Origin: Rhizobium sp. N324
GTDB lineage: Bacteria; Pseudomonadota; Alphaproteobacteria; Rhizobiales; Rhizobiaceae
Direction: 5' to 3'
DNA: 64,000 bases
Assembly (NCBI RefSeq): GCF_001664485.1
Contig: NZ_CP013630.1
Location: 2,793,001-2,857,000, forward strand
Both the position numbers and the translations under genes were made by a program. Shown one piece after another: positions 34,693 to 43,046 of this stretch (position 1 is the stretch's first letter; the number at the start of each line of letters is the position of its first letter). The notes below the pieces were generated by a model, which had not been told where the DNA came from, ran no database searches, and was given only the letters and a program-made list of their open reading frames with translations.

Positions 34693-36345
34693 ATGCGGAA
34701 AATTCGTGCGGCCAGCTCGGCCCTCGGACAAACACAGGCAGAAGCTTCGACTTCGATCGACCGGCTTTTGTTCTTTGACCGCGACTTCAATCCCGTCGAG
34801 AATTTGCTGGGCAATGAGCTGCCTGCATCCGTCAAACCGGCCACGTCCCTTTGGGAGCATTTTCCACAGCTGGACAAATCGGCGATTACGCTCGCTTTCC
34901 GCTCCTTGGATGACAGTGCCCAGCCGTTGCGAATATCGGGCGATCTGGGCGGGCCGGGCGCGCACGGGCTGACGATTTATCGGATCGGAGAGCTGTTTGC
35001 CGTCGTTCGCTCCGATGAGCTTGTCGACGATGAGCGGGCAACCCTTCTGCATCTGGCGACCCACGATCCGCTGACGGGACTGCCGAACCGACGCCAGTTC
35101 AGCGACGATCTTGCTGTGCTGCTGCAGGAGACCGCAGGCTCGGACGAGACCCTGTCTCTGATGCAGCTCGACCTTGACGATTTCAAGCCCGTCAACGACA
35201 CGCTTGGGCATCCAGCCGGTGACAAGCTTCTTCAATTTGCCGCAAGGCGTATTCAAGACTGCCTGACCAGCGATGACAGAGCCTACCGACTGGCCGGCGA
35301 CGAATTCACCGTCATTTCCAGGGGCTCGGGACATCCGGCCAAAGCGCATCGGTTGGCGGAAGCTTTGGTTGCCGCATTCAAGAAGCCTTTCACGATCGAT
35401 GGCATCGCGGTGTTTGTCGGCACCAGCATCGGCATATCCACAGCTCCTCCGGATGGAACCAATCCGGAGCAGTTGATGAAGGCGTCCGACCTTGCGCTTT
35501 ATGCCGCCAAGCAGGAGGGGCGCGGCCGGGCAAAAGCCTTCGATCCCACAATGCTTGAGTTGCTGGAGCAACGCGAATTGCTGCGCCGCAGCCTGCGTAT
35601 GGCTTTGGATCAACAGCAATTCTTCGTCGAGTATCAACCCCTTGCCGAAGGCGGTCGCATCGTCGGGTTCGAAGCGCTGCTGAGATGGCACCACCCGCTG
35701 CTTGGAAAAATTCCACCGGCGGCATTCATTCCGATGGCCGAGGCCGATGGAATGATGCCTGACATCGGCGCATGGGTTTTGGAGCAGGCATGCCGCGAAG
35801 CGATGAAGTGGCCTGAGAATTACATCGTCGCCGTCAATGTCTCGGCGGCGGAATTCTTGACGAGCGGCCTCACGGATCGCATATCGCAGACGCTGGACCT
35901 GGTCGGACTTCCGCCCGAGCGTCTGGAGCTTGAGATCACCGAAAGCGTGCTGCTTGAGCGCACCGTCAATAACATCGACACCCTGAATACGCTCAACGTG
36001 CTGGGGATACGGATCTCGCTGGATGATTTCGGGACCGAATATTCTTCCCTCAGCTATCTCAAGACATTCCCTTTCGACACGATCAAAATCGACAAATACT
36101 TCATCACCGATCTGGAAACCGATCCGAAAAGCCAGACGATCGTCCGCTGCGTCGTCAACCTTGCGCATGGCCTCGACATGCAGGTGACGGCCGAAGGGGT
36201 CGAGACGCCGGCTCAGGCGGAATGGCTGCACAGTGTGGGCTGTGACAGGCTTCAGGGTTATCTGGTGAGCAGGCCGCTTCCGGTCGAGGCGATCGGCGAA
36301 TTCATCGACCGGGCTGAAACATCCGTGAGCCACGCGCTGGTATAG
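34693..36345 (+). CDS. GGDEF-EAL c-di-GMP enzyme of the phospho-switch operon
   Basis: 550 residues. A short N-terminal sensor-like region (1-110, PAS-like at most), a GGDEF domain (about 118-275) whose signature is AGDEF, and an EAL domain (about 295-540) with EALLRW, NVSAAEF, ELEITES, KIDKYF and AEGVET. The loop-6 motif DDFGTGYSS reads DDFGTEYSS, a substitution that could affect activity or dimerisation. The enzyme makes and/or degrades cyclic di-GMP. ATG 34693 is chosen (GGAGAGG upstream, 9 bases) over an unsupported start 20 codons earlier. First of six tightly spaced genes. Confidence 0.92.
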   Translation: MRKIRAASSALGQTQAEASTSIDRLLFFDRDFNPVENLLGNELPASVKPATSLWEHFPQLDKSAITLAFRSLDDSAQPLRISGDLGGPGAHGLTIYRIGELFAVVRSDELVDDERATLLHLATHDPLTGLPNRRQFSDDLAVLLQETAGSDETLSLMQLDLDDFKPVNDTLGHPAGDKLLQFAARRIQDCLTSDDRAYRLAGDEFTVISRGSGHPAKAHRLAEALVAAFKKPFTIDGIAVFVGTSIGISTAPPDGTNPEQLMKASDLALYAAKQEGRGRAKAFDPTMLELLEQRELLRRSLRMALDQQQFFVEYQPLAEGGRIVGFEALLRWHHPLLGKIPPAAFIPMAEADGMMPDIGAWVLEQACREAMKWPENYIVAVNVSAAEFLTSGLTDRISQTLDLVGLPPERLELEITESVLLERTVNNIDTLNTLNVLGIRISLDDFGTEYSSLSYLKTFPFDTIKIDKYFITDLETDPKSQTIVRCVVNLAHGLDMQVTAEGVETPAQAEWLHSVGCDRLQGYLVSRPLPVEAIGEFIDRAETSVSHALV

Positions 36346-36403
36346 CAAACGAGAGATTTTTGGCCGTGCTTTTTTGAGGGCATCTGACGCTCCAGACGAA
36401 CTG

Positions 36404-36907
36404 ATGGAGGCTGTATTGGAAGAGCAAGCATCTGGCTTCGATGACCATGCATTGGCGCCGATGGTATCACTGGAACTGAATGTTGCGACGTTCAAATCTC
36501 AGTGGCAGTTTTGCGACAGGATTACCGAATATCTCTCCGACATCCTCGGCCAAGGTCACAGCGACCCGGCTCGATATTCGAATTTTCTTTCCGTCGCGGC
36601 CAACGAACTCGTTGAACTTGCCTTCCGCTCGACGGGTGAGCCGGGAAGGATAAGTTTCAGTCTCTATCGCGGCGCGACGTCCAACCGGCTGAGAATTGCC
36701 TTTGCCCGCGAGGACCGTGAAAGCACTGGCATGAGGCCAAGTGAACGCCAGCCTCTCCCGGGCGCCGGGCCTGAGCTGAAGTCCGACGCGACGATTTTGC
36801 TCCAAGATCTGGCCACCATATTCCGCGCCGCTATCCGAATTGAGCAAGACGGTGCTGACGGGATGCAGATCATCGCGGATTTCCCCTCGGCCGAGGATTT
36901 CCAATGA
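36404..36907 (+). CDS. Degenerate HATPase-like (SiaB/slr1658-like) regulator
   Basis: About 167 residues. Hydrophilic. The helix FLSVAANELVELAFRSTGEPGRISFSLYRG parallels the N-box of the intact kinase-like protein later in this operon (YLSNELIENAVKFRQPGEILIEAG), but the Mg-binding Asn is replaced by Leu and no GxGLGL nucleotide loop is visible. It looks like a kinase-fold protein that has lost catalysis, perhaps an adaptor for the neighbouring STAS-methyltransferase, with whose gene it overlaps by ATGA. ATG 36404 is used; a TTG at 36374 would add ten residues. Confidence 0.72.
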   Translation: MEAVLEEQASGFDDHALAPMVSLELNVATFKSQWQFCDRITEYLSDILGQGHSDPARYSNFLSVAANELVELAFRSTGEPGRISFSLYRGATSNRLRIAFAREDRESTGMRPSERQPLPGAGPELKSDATILLQDLATIFRAAIRIEQDGADGMQIIADFPSAEDFQ

Positions 36908-38076
36908 ACCTGCTTGCCCGCCCCTTCACCGTCCATTTCGATCCGACAAATCAGGAACTGCTGCTGTCCGGCAAGATGCGGCCCGAAAGCCCGAACGAGA
37001 TTGCCGATGCTCTCAGGCTGGTGCGGCAAAGCTTGGAACAATACAGCGGCGTCATTTACCTGAACGTCAAACGTCTGACGCACATCAACATGACCGCCTT
37101 TACAGCCCTTTCCGATATTCTGACGGCACACTGCCGGACCAGGCCGGAACGGAAGATCGTCATCATTACGTCGAGCGTGGTGGCCTGGTCGACCTCATTG
37201 TTCCAGACATTGACCGCATCACAGCCGAACCTGTCGGTTGAAGTCTACGATTCGGCGTTTTATCCGGGCCAGACCTTTGTCGAGGATGAGAGCTTTATTC
37301 CCATTCTGCGCACCCAGACGAAGATGACATGGAGGCACGAACGCGAGCTGCTGCCGCGCCACGGCCTGCGCAACGGTCTCGTCATGGCGGATATCTGTTG
37401 CGGAATTGGTGATTTCGCCGCCCTCGTTCAACGGGAATTCAAGCCGGAAAGGCTGGTGGCGCTCGATCATTCCGTACGCAGCCTCGACTATGCCCGCAGG
37501 GTCGCTGCCGACTTCGATCTGCAGGGGATCGAGTATACCTATGGCGACGCCTCTCAGATGCTGCTTCGGGACAATCAGTTCGACTTTGTGACCTGCCGGC
37601 ATTCGCTGCAGATTTTCAACCGTCCCGAGATGCTGCTGCGCGAGCTTTACCGCATCTGCAAGCCCGGCGGCCGTGTCTACATCACCAACGAGAAAAATTC
37701 GCATTGCCTGGGCGAGCCGCATGCGGAAACGATCAAATGGACGTACGAGGAAGTCGCCAAGCTGTTCAGGCACTTCGACATGGATGTCGAGATGGGGCCG
37801 AAAAGCCGGCATCTCCTTGCCGATGCGGGCTTCGATGCCATCAAGGTCGATTGCTTCATGGTGACGAACCTCGACGGGGATCCTCAGGACTTCGCCGACA
37901 TCATCGAAGCCTGGGAAAATGTCTATGCCGGCGAGATGGCGGTCCGGCGCGGCGACTCGGTGGATTTTATCCGCAGGTTCCGGCAAGGGTTCAAGGATCA
38001 CGTCTTTGCCGCCCTTCACCCCAAAGGTTATGCAGGCTGGCCGATCTGGGCGGCTTCCGGGCGAAAGCCACTGTGA
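36904..38076 (+). CDS. STAS-like domain fused to a SAM-dependent methyltransferase
   Basis: 390 residues. Residues 1-118 resemble the stand-alone STAS protein at the end of the operon (FDPTNQELLLSGKM ... IYLNVKRLTHINMTAFTALSDIL ... VEVYD); the phospho-acceptor position NSSG of that protein is NMTA here, leaving Thr64 as a possible acceptor. Residues 140-290 are a class I methyltransferase: motif I ADICCGIGDF (162-171), LVALDHS, FDFVTCRHSLQIFN and KPGGRVYITNEKN. This fusion is unusual. It suggests that a phosphorylation switch controls methylation of some target. The start overlaps the previous gene by ATGA and the stop overlaps the phosphatase gene start by one base. Confidence 0.85.
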   Translation: MNLLARPFTVHFDPTNQELLLSGKMRPESPNEIADALRLVRQSLEQYSGVIYLNVKRLTHINMTAFTALSDILTAHCRTRPERKIVIITSSVVAWSTSLFQTLTASQPNLSVEVYDSAFYPGQTFVEDESFIPILRTQTKMTWRHERELLPRHGLRNGLVMADICCGIGDFAALVQREFKPERLVALDHSVRSLDYARRVAADFDLQGIEYTYGDASQMLLRDNQFDFVTCRHSLQIFNRPEMLLRELYRICKPGGRVYITNEKNSHCLGEPHAETIKWTYEEVAKLFRHFDMDVEMGPKSRHLLADAGFDAIKVDCFMVTNLDGDPQDFADIIEAWENVYAGEMAVRRGDSVDFIRRFRQGFKDHVFAALHPKGYAGWPIWAASGRKPL

Positions 38077-40430
38077 TGGGGGGACGATCACTGAAAAGAC
38101 CGGCAGGAATAGGCTTTCGGGCAAAGTTCATCCTGGTCGTCGGCGGCGCCGTCCTCTTCGACCTGCTGGTCAGCGGCGGGCTGGCGCTTTGGAACGTTCA
38201 GAGGCTGTCGCGCGACGCAACGCTCGAGGTCGGCCAGGGTCTCGAAGCGGCAAGCCAGGAGTACATCCGCACCTATGCCGATTCGACCGCGTCCCAGGTG
38301 AGTTTGCTGCTGCGGCAGGTTCATAGCGACGTCAGTACGCTTGCCGGCGTGCTGCAGGCGCAGATCGACGATCCCGCGCGCAATGCGGACGTCGGCGCGG
38401 CAATCGCCCGCACATCTCCCGGCAGCGTCAGCCTTTCCTACGATCCGCAGGGGAAGTGGTCTCAGAACGCTCCGGGCTCGGTCTCGGTCGTCAGCGTTTG
38501 GGGGTACCTGCTCGGACAAGACCGGCAGCCAAGACCCGACGTCGAGAGCGATATCCGCACGAGCGCGGTTCTGGATCTTGTTGCGCCGAGCCTGCTGCAG
38601 CACGGTGCTTCGAAGCTGCAGATGTATTACATCGGCTCGAAAGAACGGCCGATCTTCAGAACGGCGCCCTATACCGACCAGGCCCAGACATTCGACCGCC
38701 TTTATCCCGGCCATAACGAGGCCAATTTCTGGGACTTCTTTTTCCCCGGACTTTACGAATCCTGGCAGGGCTGGGCCAAGGATATGAAGACGCGGCCGGT
38801 CGCCGACGACATCACCCAGACAGCGCCCTATACGGACGCCATTACCGGCAAGCTGATCGTCAGTTTCTTTCATCCCTTATGGACAGCCGACAGGCAAGAT
38901 GTCGCAGGCACCGCCGGCGCCGATATCACGCTCGACCAGCTGGCGCAGACGGTTGAAAATGTCAAAGTCGCCCAATCCGGCTTCGGCTTTCTCGCCATGT
39001 CCGACGGCAATGTCGTCGCGATCAACAGCACGGGCGAAAAAACCCTCGGCCTGCGTTCCGCAAGCGATGCCAGCGGAACCGGCGTGACCGGCCTGGAGCG
39101 CTCGCTGAAGGGCAGCTCCCAGCCGGCGATCGCCAAACTGGCCCTCGACCGCGAACAGGGCATCCAGCACCTGCTGTTGCAGCAGGACGGCAACGAGGTT
39201 CCCTATATCGCCATCGTGAAGAAACTGCCTGCGACCAATCTCTGGGTCAGTGGCCCGGTTCGCCAAGAGGCGATGCTGCTTGGGGTGGTCGTACCCGAGC
39301 GCGAAATCGATGCCTCGCTTTATGCCGCCCAGGCCAAGATTTCCGAAGCGACGAACCGGATCGTCCTCTACCAAATTCTGGCGATCCTGATGTCGCTGCT
39401 GATCGTGACGATCGCGGTCTTTGCCGCATCGAAACGAATAACCAGCGGGATCAGCGCGCTGGCAGGTGCTGCCAAACGGATCCAGGCGAAGGATTATTCG
39501 GTCAGGGTGGCCATCTCGAGCAAGGATGAAGTCGGCGAGGCGGGTGAAGCCTTCAATCGCATGGCCGAAGAGATCAGCTATCACACCGAAAATCTCGAGC
39601 AGCTCGTCGAAGAGCGCACCGCTCAAATCGAAGATGCCAAGGAAGAGATTTCGACGCTGAACGCACAGCTGCAGCGAGAAAACAGACGTCTTGGAACCGA
39701 GCTCGCCGTCGCCGAAAGAATCCAGCTGATGGTGCTTCCGCTGGATCAGGAGCTCGAGGACTTTCAGGCGCTCGAGATCGCCGCCTATATGAGACCTGCG
39801 GAAGAGGTCGGCGGCGATTATTACGACGTCTTGAAGAACGGCAGCCGGCTGAAGATCGGCATCGGCGACGTCACCGGACACGGGCTGGAAAGCGGCGTGT
39901 TGATGCTGATGGTTCAGTCCGTCGCCCGCGCCCTGCAGGAAGCCGGCAACACCGATGCCGTGGAATTTCTGACAAATCTGAACAGCGCCCTGTTTAAGAA
40001 CATCGTCAGGACGAAAATCGATAAGCACCTCACCCTGGCGTTTCTTGACTACGACGGAAAAGAGATGATCCTGTCGGGACAACACGAGGAAGTTGTCGTC
40101 GTCAGGGCGAATGGCGAGGTCGAACGCATAGACACCATGGATCTGGGCATACCGATTGGGCTGGAGGCCGATATCTCAGCCTTCATCAAAACCCGTGAAA
40201 TCGCGTTCGAAAAGGGGGATCTCATACTCTTGCATACGGATGGCGTCACGGAAGCCGAAAACGACGCCGGAGAATTGTTCGGCATGGACCGGCTGTGCTG
40301 CGAAGCCGTTCGCCTGAGGAATCTGAGCGCTGAGAAAGTCGTTTCCGAAATCGTCGCGACACTCATGCTCTTTATCGGATCGCAGAAAATCTACGACGAC
40401 ATCACGCTTCTCGCAGTACGGCATAGGTGA
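38076..40430 (+). CDS. Membrane PP2C (SpoIIE-type) phosphatase with dCache-HAMP sensor
   Basis: 784 residues. Membrane helix 16-38, large extracytoplasmic dCache-like sensor (about 40-425), membrane helix 430-451, HAMP (about 452-505), coiled coil (505-545) and a PP2C phosphatase domain (565-784). Metal-binding residues are intact: EEVGGDYYD (Asp581), GIGDVTGHG (Asp598), LLHTDGVTEA (Asp722), YDDITLLAV (Asp774/775). The architecture is that of SiaA of Pseudomonas aeruginosa and RsbU/RsbP-like activators that dephosphorylate STAS proteins. A far longer open frame upstream is a shadow of the methyltransferase gene; ATG 38076 follows its stop as TGATG. Confidence 0.9.
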   Translation: MGGRSLKRPAGIGFRAKFILVVGGAVLFDLLVSGGLALWNVQRLSRDATLEVGQGLEAASQEYIRTYADSTASQVSLLLRQVHSDVSTLAGVLQAQIDDPARNADVGAAIARTSPGSVSLSYDPQGKWSQNAPGSVSVVSVWGYLLGQDRQPRPDVESDIRTSAVLDLVAPSLLQHGASKLQMYYIGSKERPIFRTAPYTDQAQTFDRLYPGHNEANFWDFFFPGLYESWQGWAKDMKTRPVADDITQTAPYTDAITGKLIVSFFHPLWTADRQDVAGTAGADITLDQLAQTVENVKVAQSGFGFLAMSDGNVVAINSTGEKTLGLRSASDASGTGVTGLERSLKGSSQPAIAKLALDREQGIQHLLLQQDGNEVPYIAIVKKLPATNLWVSGPVRQEAMLLGVVVPEREIDASLYAAQAKISEATNRIVLYQILAILMSLLIVTIAVFAASKRITSGISALAGAAKRIQAKDYSVRVAISSKDEVGEAGEAFNRMAEEISYHTENLEQLVEERTAQIEDAKEEISTLNAQLQRENRRLGTELAVAERIQLMVLPLDQELEDFQALEIAAYMRPAEEVGGDYYDVLKNGSRLKIGIGDVTGHGLESGVLMLMVQSVARALQEAGNTDAVEFLTNLNSALFKNIVRTKIDKHLTLAFLDYDGKEMILSGQHEEVVVVRANGEVERIDTMDLGIPIGLEADISAFIKTREIAFEKGDLILLHTDGVTEAENDAGELFGMDRLCCEAVRLRNLSAEKVVSEIVATLMLFIGSQKIYDDITLLAVRHR

Positions 40431-40433
40431 GAC

Positions 40434-40994
40434 ATGGCGCCAACGGTATTCGGCATCGAATCTCTGACTGACATAAGCTTGGATTCGGGCACGCGCCTCA
40501 CCTTAACCGATGGACCGCTTCAGCTTGGATGGAAGCACTCGGGCATGACGGCCGACTTCATCGCCGAGGTCATGGCGCTACCCTTTTCACGGTCGAGAAA
40601 AGACTACATGCAGGCGCATCATGATATCGGCTACCTCAGCAACGAGCTGATCGAAAACGCCGTCAAGTTTCGTCAGCCCGGCGAGATCCTCATTGAAGCC
40701 GGCATATCCGAAGGAAGCTTCCTGATACGAGTGCAGAACACCATCGACGGCGCGACAGCCTCGCGCTTTCAGCAACTGCTGCATCGCCTGCAATCGAAAG
40801 ATCCCGGGGAACTTCTCCTTGAGCAAATCGAAACCAACGCCATATCGTCTGCAAGCGGTTCGGGCTTGGGTTTGCTGACCCTTCTCAGCGACTACGACGC
40901 AAAAATGGCATGGGCATTCGACGAAAATAATGGTGAACATATCATACTGACGACGACCGCAGCCGTGGCGATGCCGCCCTCCTCCAATCCGTGA
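40434..40994 (+). CDS. HATPase-like switch kinase, SiaB/slr1658 type
   Basis: 186 residues. N-box YLSNELIENAVKF and G-box SGSGLGLLTLL are those of anti-sigma-factor-type kinases (SpoIIAB/RsbW/SiaB class). The region between (GSFLIRVQNTIDGATASRFQQLLHRLQSKDPGELLLEQIE) matches the slr1658-like family. Expected to phosphorylate the STAS partner encoded next. Starts 3 bp after the phosphatase stop. Confidence 0.85.
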   Translation: MAPTVFGIESLTDISLDSGTRLTLTDGPLQLGWKHSGMTADFIAEVMALPFSRSRKDYMQAHHDIGYLSNELIENAVKFRQPGEILIEAGISEGSFLIRVQNTIDGATASRFQQLLHRLQSKDPGELLLEQIETNAISSASGSGLGLLTLLSDYDAKMAWAFDENNGEHIILTTTAAVAMPPSSNP

Positions 40995-41001
40995 GCGACG
41001 A

Positions 41002-41340
41002 ATGGAAATCAGCGACGAAAACTTCCGTGTATGGGCGGAACAAAACGAAGTCTATTTCGACGGCGTCTTCCGTCTGGCAGGACCGGACGCCTATGCGCCG
41101 ATCTATTCGTTGATCTCAGCTCTGCTCCACGACGGGCACAAACAGGTGACGTTCAATCTGACCGGCCTCGAATTCCTCAATTCCTCCGGCATAAATCTCC
41201 TGGCCAAATTGACCATCGAAGCCAGAAAAATGGGTGACCTGCTGCTCGTCGTCAAAGGCACGCATCAATACCCCTGGCAAGCCAAATCCCTTCCAAACCT
41301 GAAGAAGCTGCATCCGCTTCTCGATTTGCGCCTGGCGTGA
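41002..41340 (+). CDS. STAS-domain antagonist, SiaC/slr1659 type
   Basis: 112 residues, a single STAS domain. FNLTGLEFLNSSGINLLAKL contains the conserved loop with the likely phospho-acceptor Ser, and the C-terminal YPWQAKSLPNLKKLHPLLDL is characteristic of the slr1659-like family. It would be the phosphorylated switch whose unmodified form activates or sequesters a partner; in the Sia system the partner is a diguanylate cyclase. Seven bases after the kinase gene. Last gene of the operon; a small hairpin (GGAGCC.TCTT.CGGCTC) follows. Confidence 0.88.
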   Translation: MEISDENFRVWAEQNEVYFDGVFRLAGPDAYAPIYSLISALLHDGHKQVTFNLTGLEFLNSSGINLLAKLTIEARKMGDLLLVVKGTHQYPWQAKSLPNLKKLHPLLDLRLA

Positions 41341-41403
41341 GTTGAGGAGCCTCTTCGGCTCTGCGGCGTGAATAGCTGCTTTTGCCCGCTGTCATGCTCG
41401 GCC

Positions 41404-41463
41404 TTTGAGCCGGCATCCACATGGCGCCCGCCGGCGTCGTGGCATGGATCCTCGGCTCAAGGG
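41404..41463. repeat. Palindromic element in a 530-bp gene-free region
   Basis: Imperfect inverted arms CTTTGAGCCGGCATCCACATGG (41404-41425 region) and GGCATGGATCCTCGGCTCAAGG (41442-41463), separated by a GC-rich loop. Unlike the CCTCATCCTGAGG family. The remainder of 41341-41873 shows no gene I can support. Confidence 0.6.
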
Positions 41464-41873
41464 CCTGGGATGACGGAGAGTGGGGTCGGCCTCTCACCAA
41501 ACCTCGCCGGCGCACGAGGCATGCCGCATCTCGGATGCTAACCGGTGCTCCGCTGCCACGTTATCCTCGCCGCCCCAATCTGTGATCGCCTTTCGGTGGA
41601 TCAGGAGCTTTTCCATGGAACGGCATGCTGCATCGCCGGCACGATCCCTCACCCAACCGGATGATTGCAATCACTGGTCCGGACTATAGTTTAGAGCAAG
41701 TTTCCGGCGACTCCACCCGAGAATGTCGCCGATTGGAGCTCGATCTTCGCGACGAACTCTTTGTTCAAAGAGCATGCCCGAGCAAGCAAATGTGGCTGGT
41801 GTAAAGGAACGTTCATGGCTGGCAGCCCTGATCGGTCCACAGGCTCATCGGACGATGTTCCAAGGGTAGCGAC

Positions 41874-42809
41874 ATGCGCAAAACGGTAGCAGTCGGCCTG
41901 GCCGCCTTGATCGCATTATATTTTGTCGGCGGCGTGAGCGCGAGACATGAGGTCTTTCCCTGGCCGCAGCTTTCGGCGCTGAGGAAAATGGTTGTCGCAG
42001 AGAAGGCAGCGGCTCCAAGCCGGTATACTTTCGACGACAAGGAGCGACTCATCGGGGATGAATCAAAAACGCCTGTGGCCTGCCCGGCTCAAACGGATCG
42101 CACGGCTGTCTTGCTGCTTCTTGGCCAATCGAACGCGGCCAACGACGGTGGACAACGGCACCGGTCAAATTATGGCGCTCGCGTCGTAAACGCTTTTGAC
42201 CAACGGTGCTTCATCGCGGCGTCGCCGCTTCTTGGATCGACCGATACCAAGGGAGAGTACTGGACGCTTCTCGGGAACGAATTGATCGCGTCGGGACAAA
42301 ATGACAGGGTCATCCTCGCACCGCTCGCATATTCCGGATCCGAGGTCGCCCGATGGGCGGCAGGCGGCGACCTCAATTCCGTGCTGGTCGAAACCATGAA
42401 ACAGCTTCAGGACTCCGGCTATCGGGTAACAAGCGTCCTCTGGGTGCAAGGAGAGAAAGACCTCGTTATCGGCACGACTGCGGAGGCCTATCGGGAATAT
42501 TTCCTGTCGATGGTCGACACATTGCGTCAGCACGGCGTCGAGGCACCCGTTTACATTTCGATCGCATCGAAATGCCTCGAACCGAGCAACGGCGGCTTCA
42601 AGGAGCATATTGCAGACAATGCGATCGTACGGGCGCAACTGGCCCTGTCAAAAAGCGGCCATGGTATTCAAGAGGGCGTAAATTCCGACGCGCTGCTCGA
42701 TGGCGACGACCGCTACGACGATTGCCATATCGGGGGCAATGGCGCGGAGAAATTGTCGCGGGCTTGGCTGAACCTTCTGCGCGGCGATCACCTGGCAACC
42801 TCGCGATAG
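41874..42809 (+). CDS. Sialate O-acetylesterase-like (SASA/SGNH) secreted esterase
   Basis: 311 residues. N-terminal signal peptide or anchor (MRKTVAVGLAALIALYFVGGV). SGNH-type blocks: LLLGQSNAAND (nucleophile Ser), WVQGEKD (block typical of SASA enzymes) and a C-terminal YDDCHIGGNGAEKLS with Asp-x2-His. Probably deacetylates a sugar or glycan outside the cytoplasm. Its 3' end is present a second time as a fragment at 44.0-44.1 kb. Confidence 0.85.
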   Translation: MRKTVAVGLAALIALYFVGGVSARHEVFPWPQLSALRKMVVAEKAAAPSRYTFDDKERLIGDESKTPVACPAQTDRTAVLLLLGQSNAANDGGQRHRSNYGARVVNAFDQRCFIAASPLLGSTDTKGEYWTLLGNELIASGQNDRVILAPLAYSGSEVARWAAGGDLNSVLVETMKQLQDSGYRVTSVLWVQGEKDLVIGTTAEAYREYFLSMVDTLRQHGVEAPVYISIASKCLEPSNGGFKEHIADNAIVRAQLALSKSGHGIQEGVNSDALLDGDDRYDDCHIGGNGAEKLSRAWLNLLRGDHLATSR

Positions 42810-42922
42810 CCTGCCCCGAACCGGTTTTCGCGCCCACCAGATCGGCCAGCCCGCACGCCGGCGGCCCGGAGCGACCGGGGGGGACAAGGCCGAAGCCCGC
42901 GGTGCACAGCGGCACCTCTAAG

Positions 42923-42980
42923 ACCATAGGCCGGGGCCTCTCACCGGACCTCAGTCCGATGTGCGATGCGCGATCCGCGT
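42923..42980 (+). repeat. Dispersed ~50-bp direct repeat, copy 1
   Basis: The sequence ACCATAGGCCGGGGCC....CCGGACCTCAG.CCGATGTGC.ATGCGCGA recurs at 45009-45060 in the same orientation with few changes. It lies between the esterase gene and the Gly/Asn-repeat gene. Confidence 0.75.
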
Positions 42981-43046
42981 CTACTCTTTCAAAACTGCTT
43001 ACGCCGTGCCGTGCACGACGCCTATTGATCTCATTCGGAGGAAATT

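Noticed and set aside
34663..36495. 610-codon open frame on the reverse strand
   Set aside because: Antisense to the GGDEF-EAL gene; no motif or RBS. Shadow of GC codon bias.
37704..38075. Upstream extension of the phosphatase gene
   Set aside because: The extension is an out-of-frame reading of the methyltransferase gene; the ATG at 38076 follows the upstream stop and begins a proper membrane anchor.
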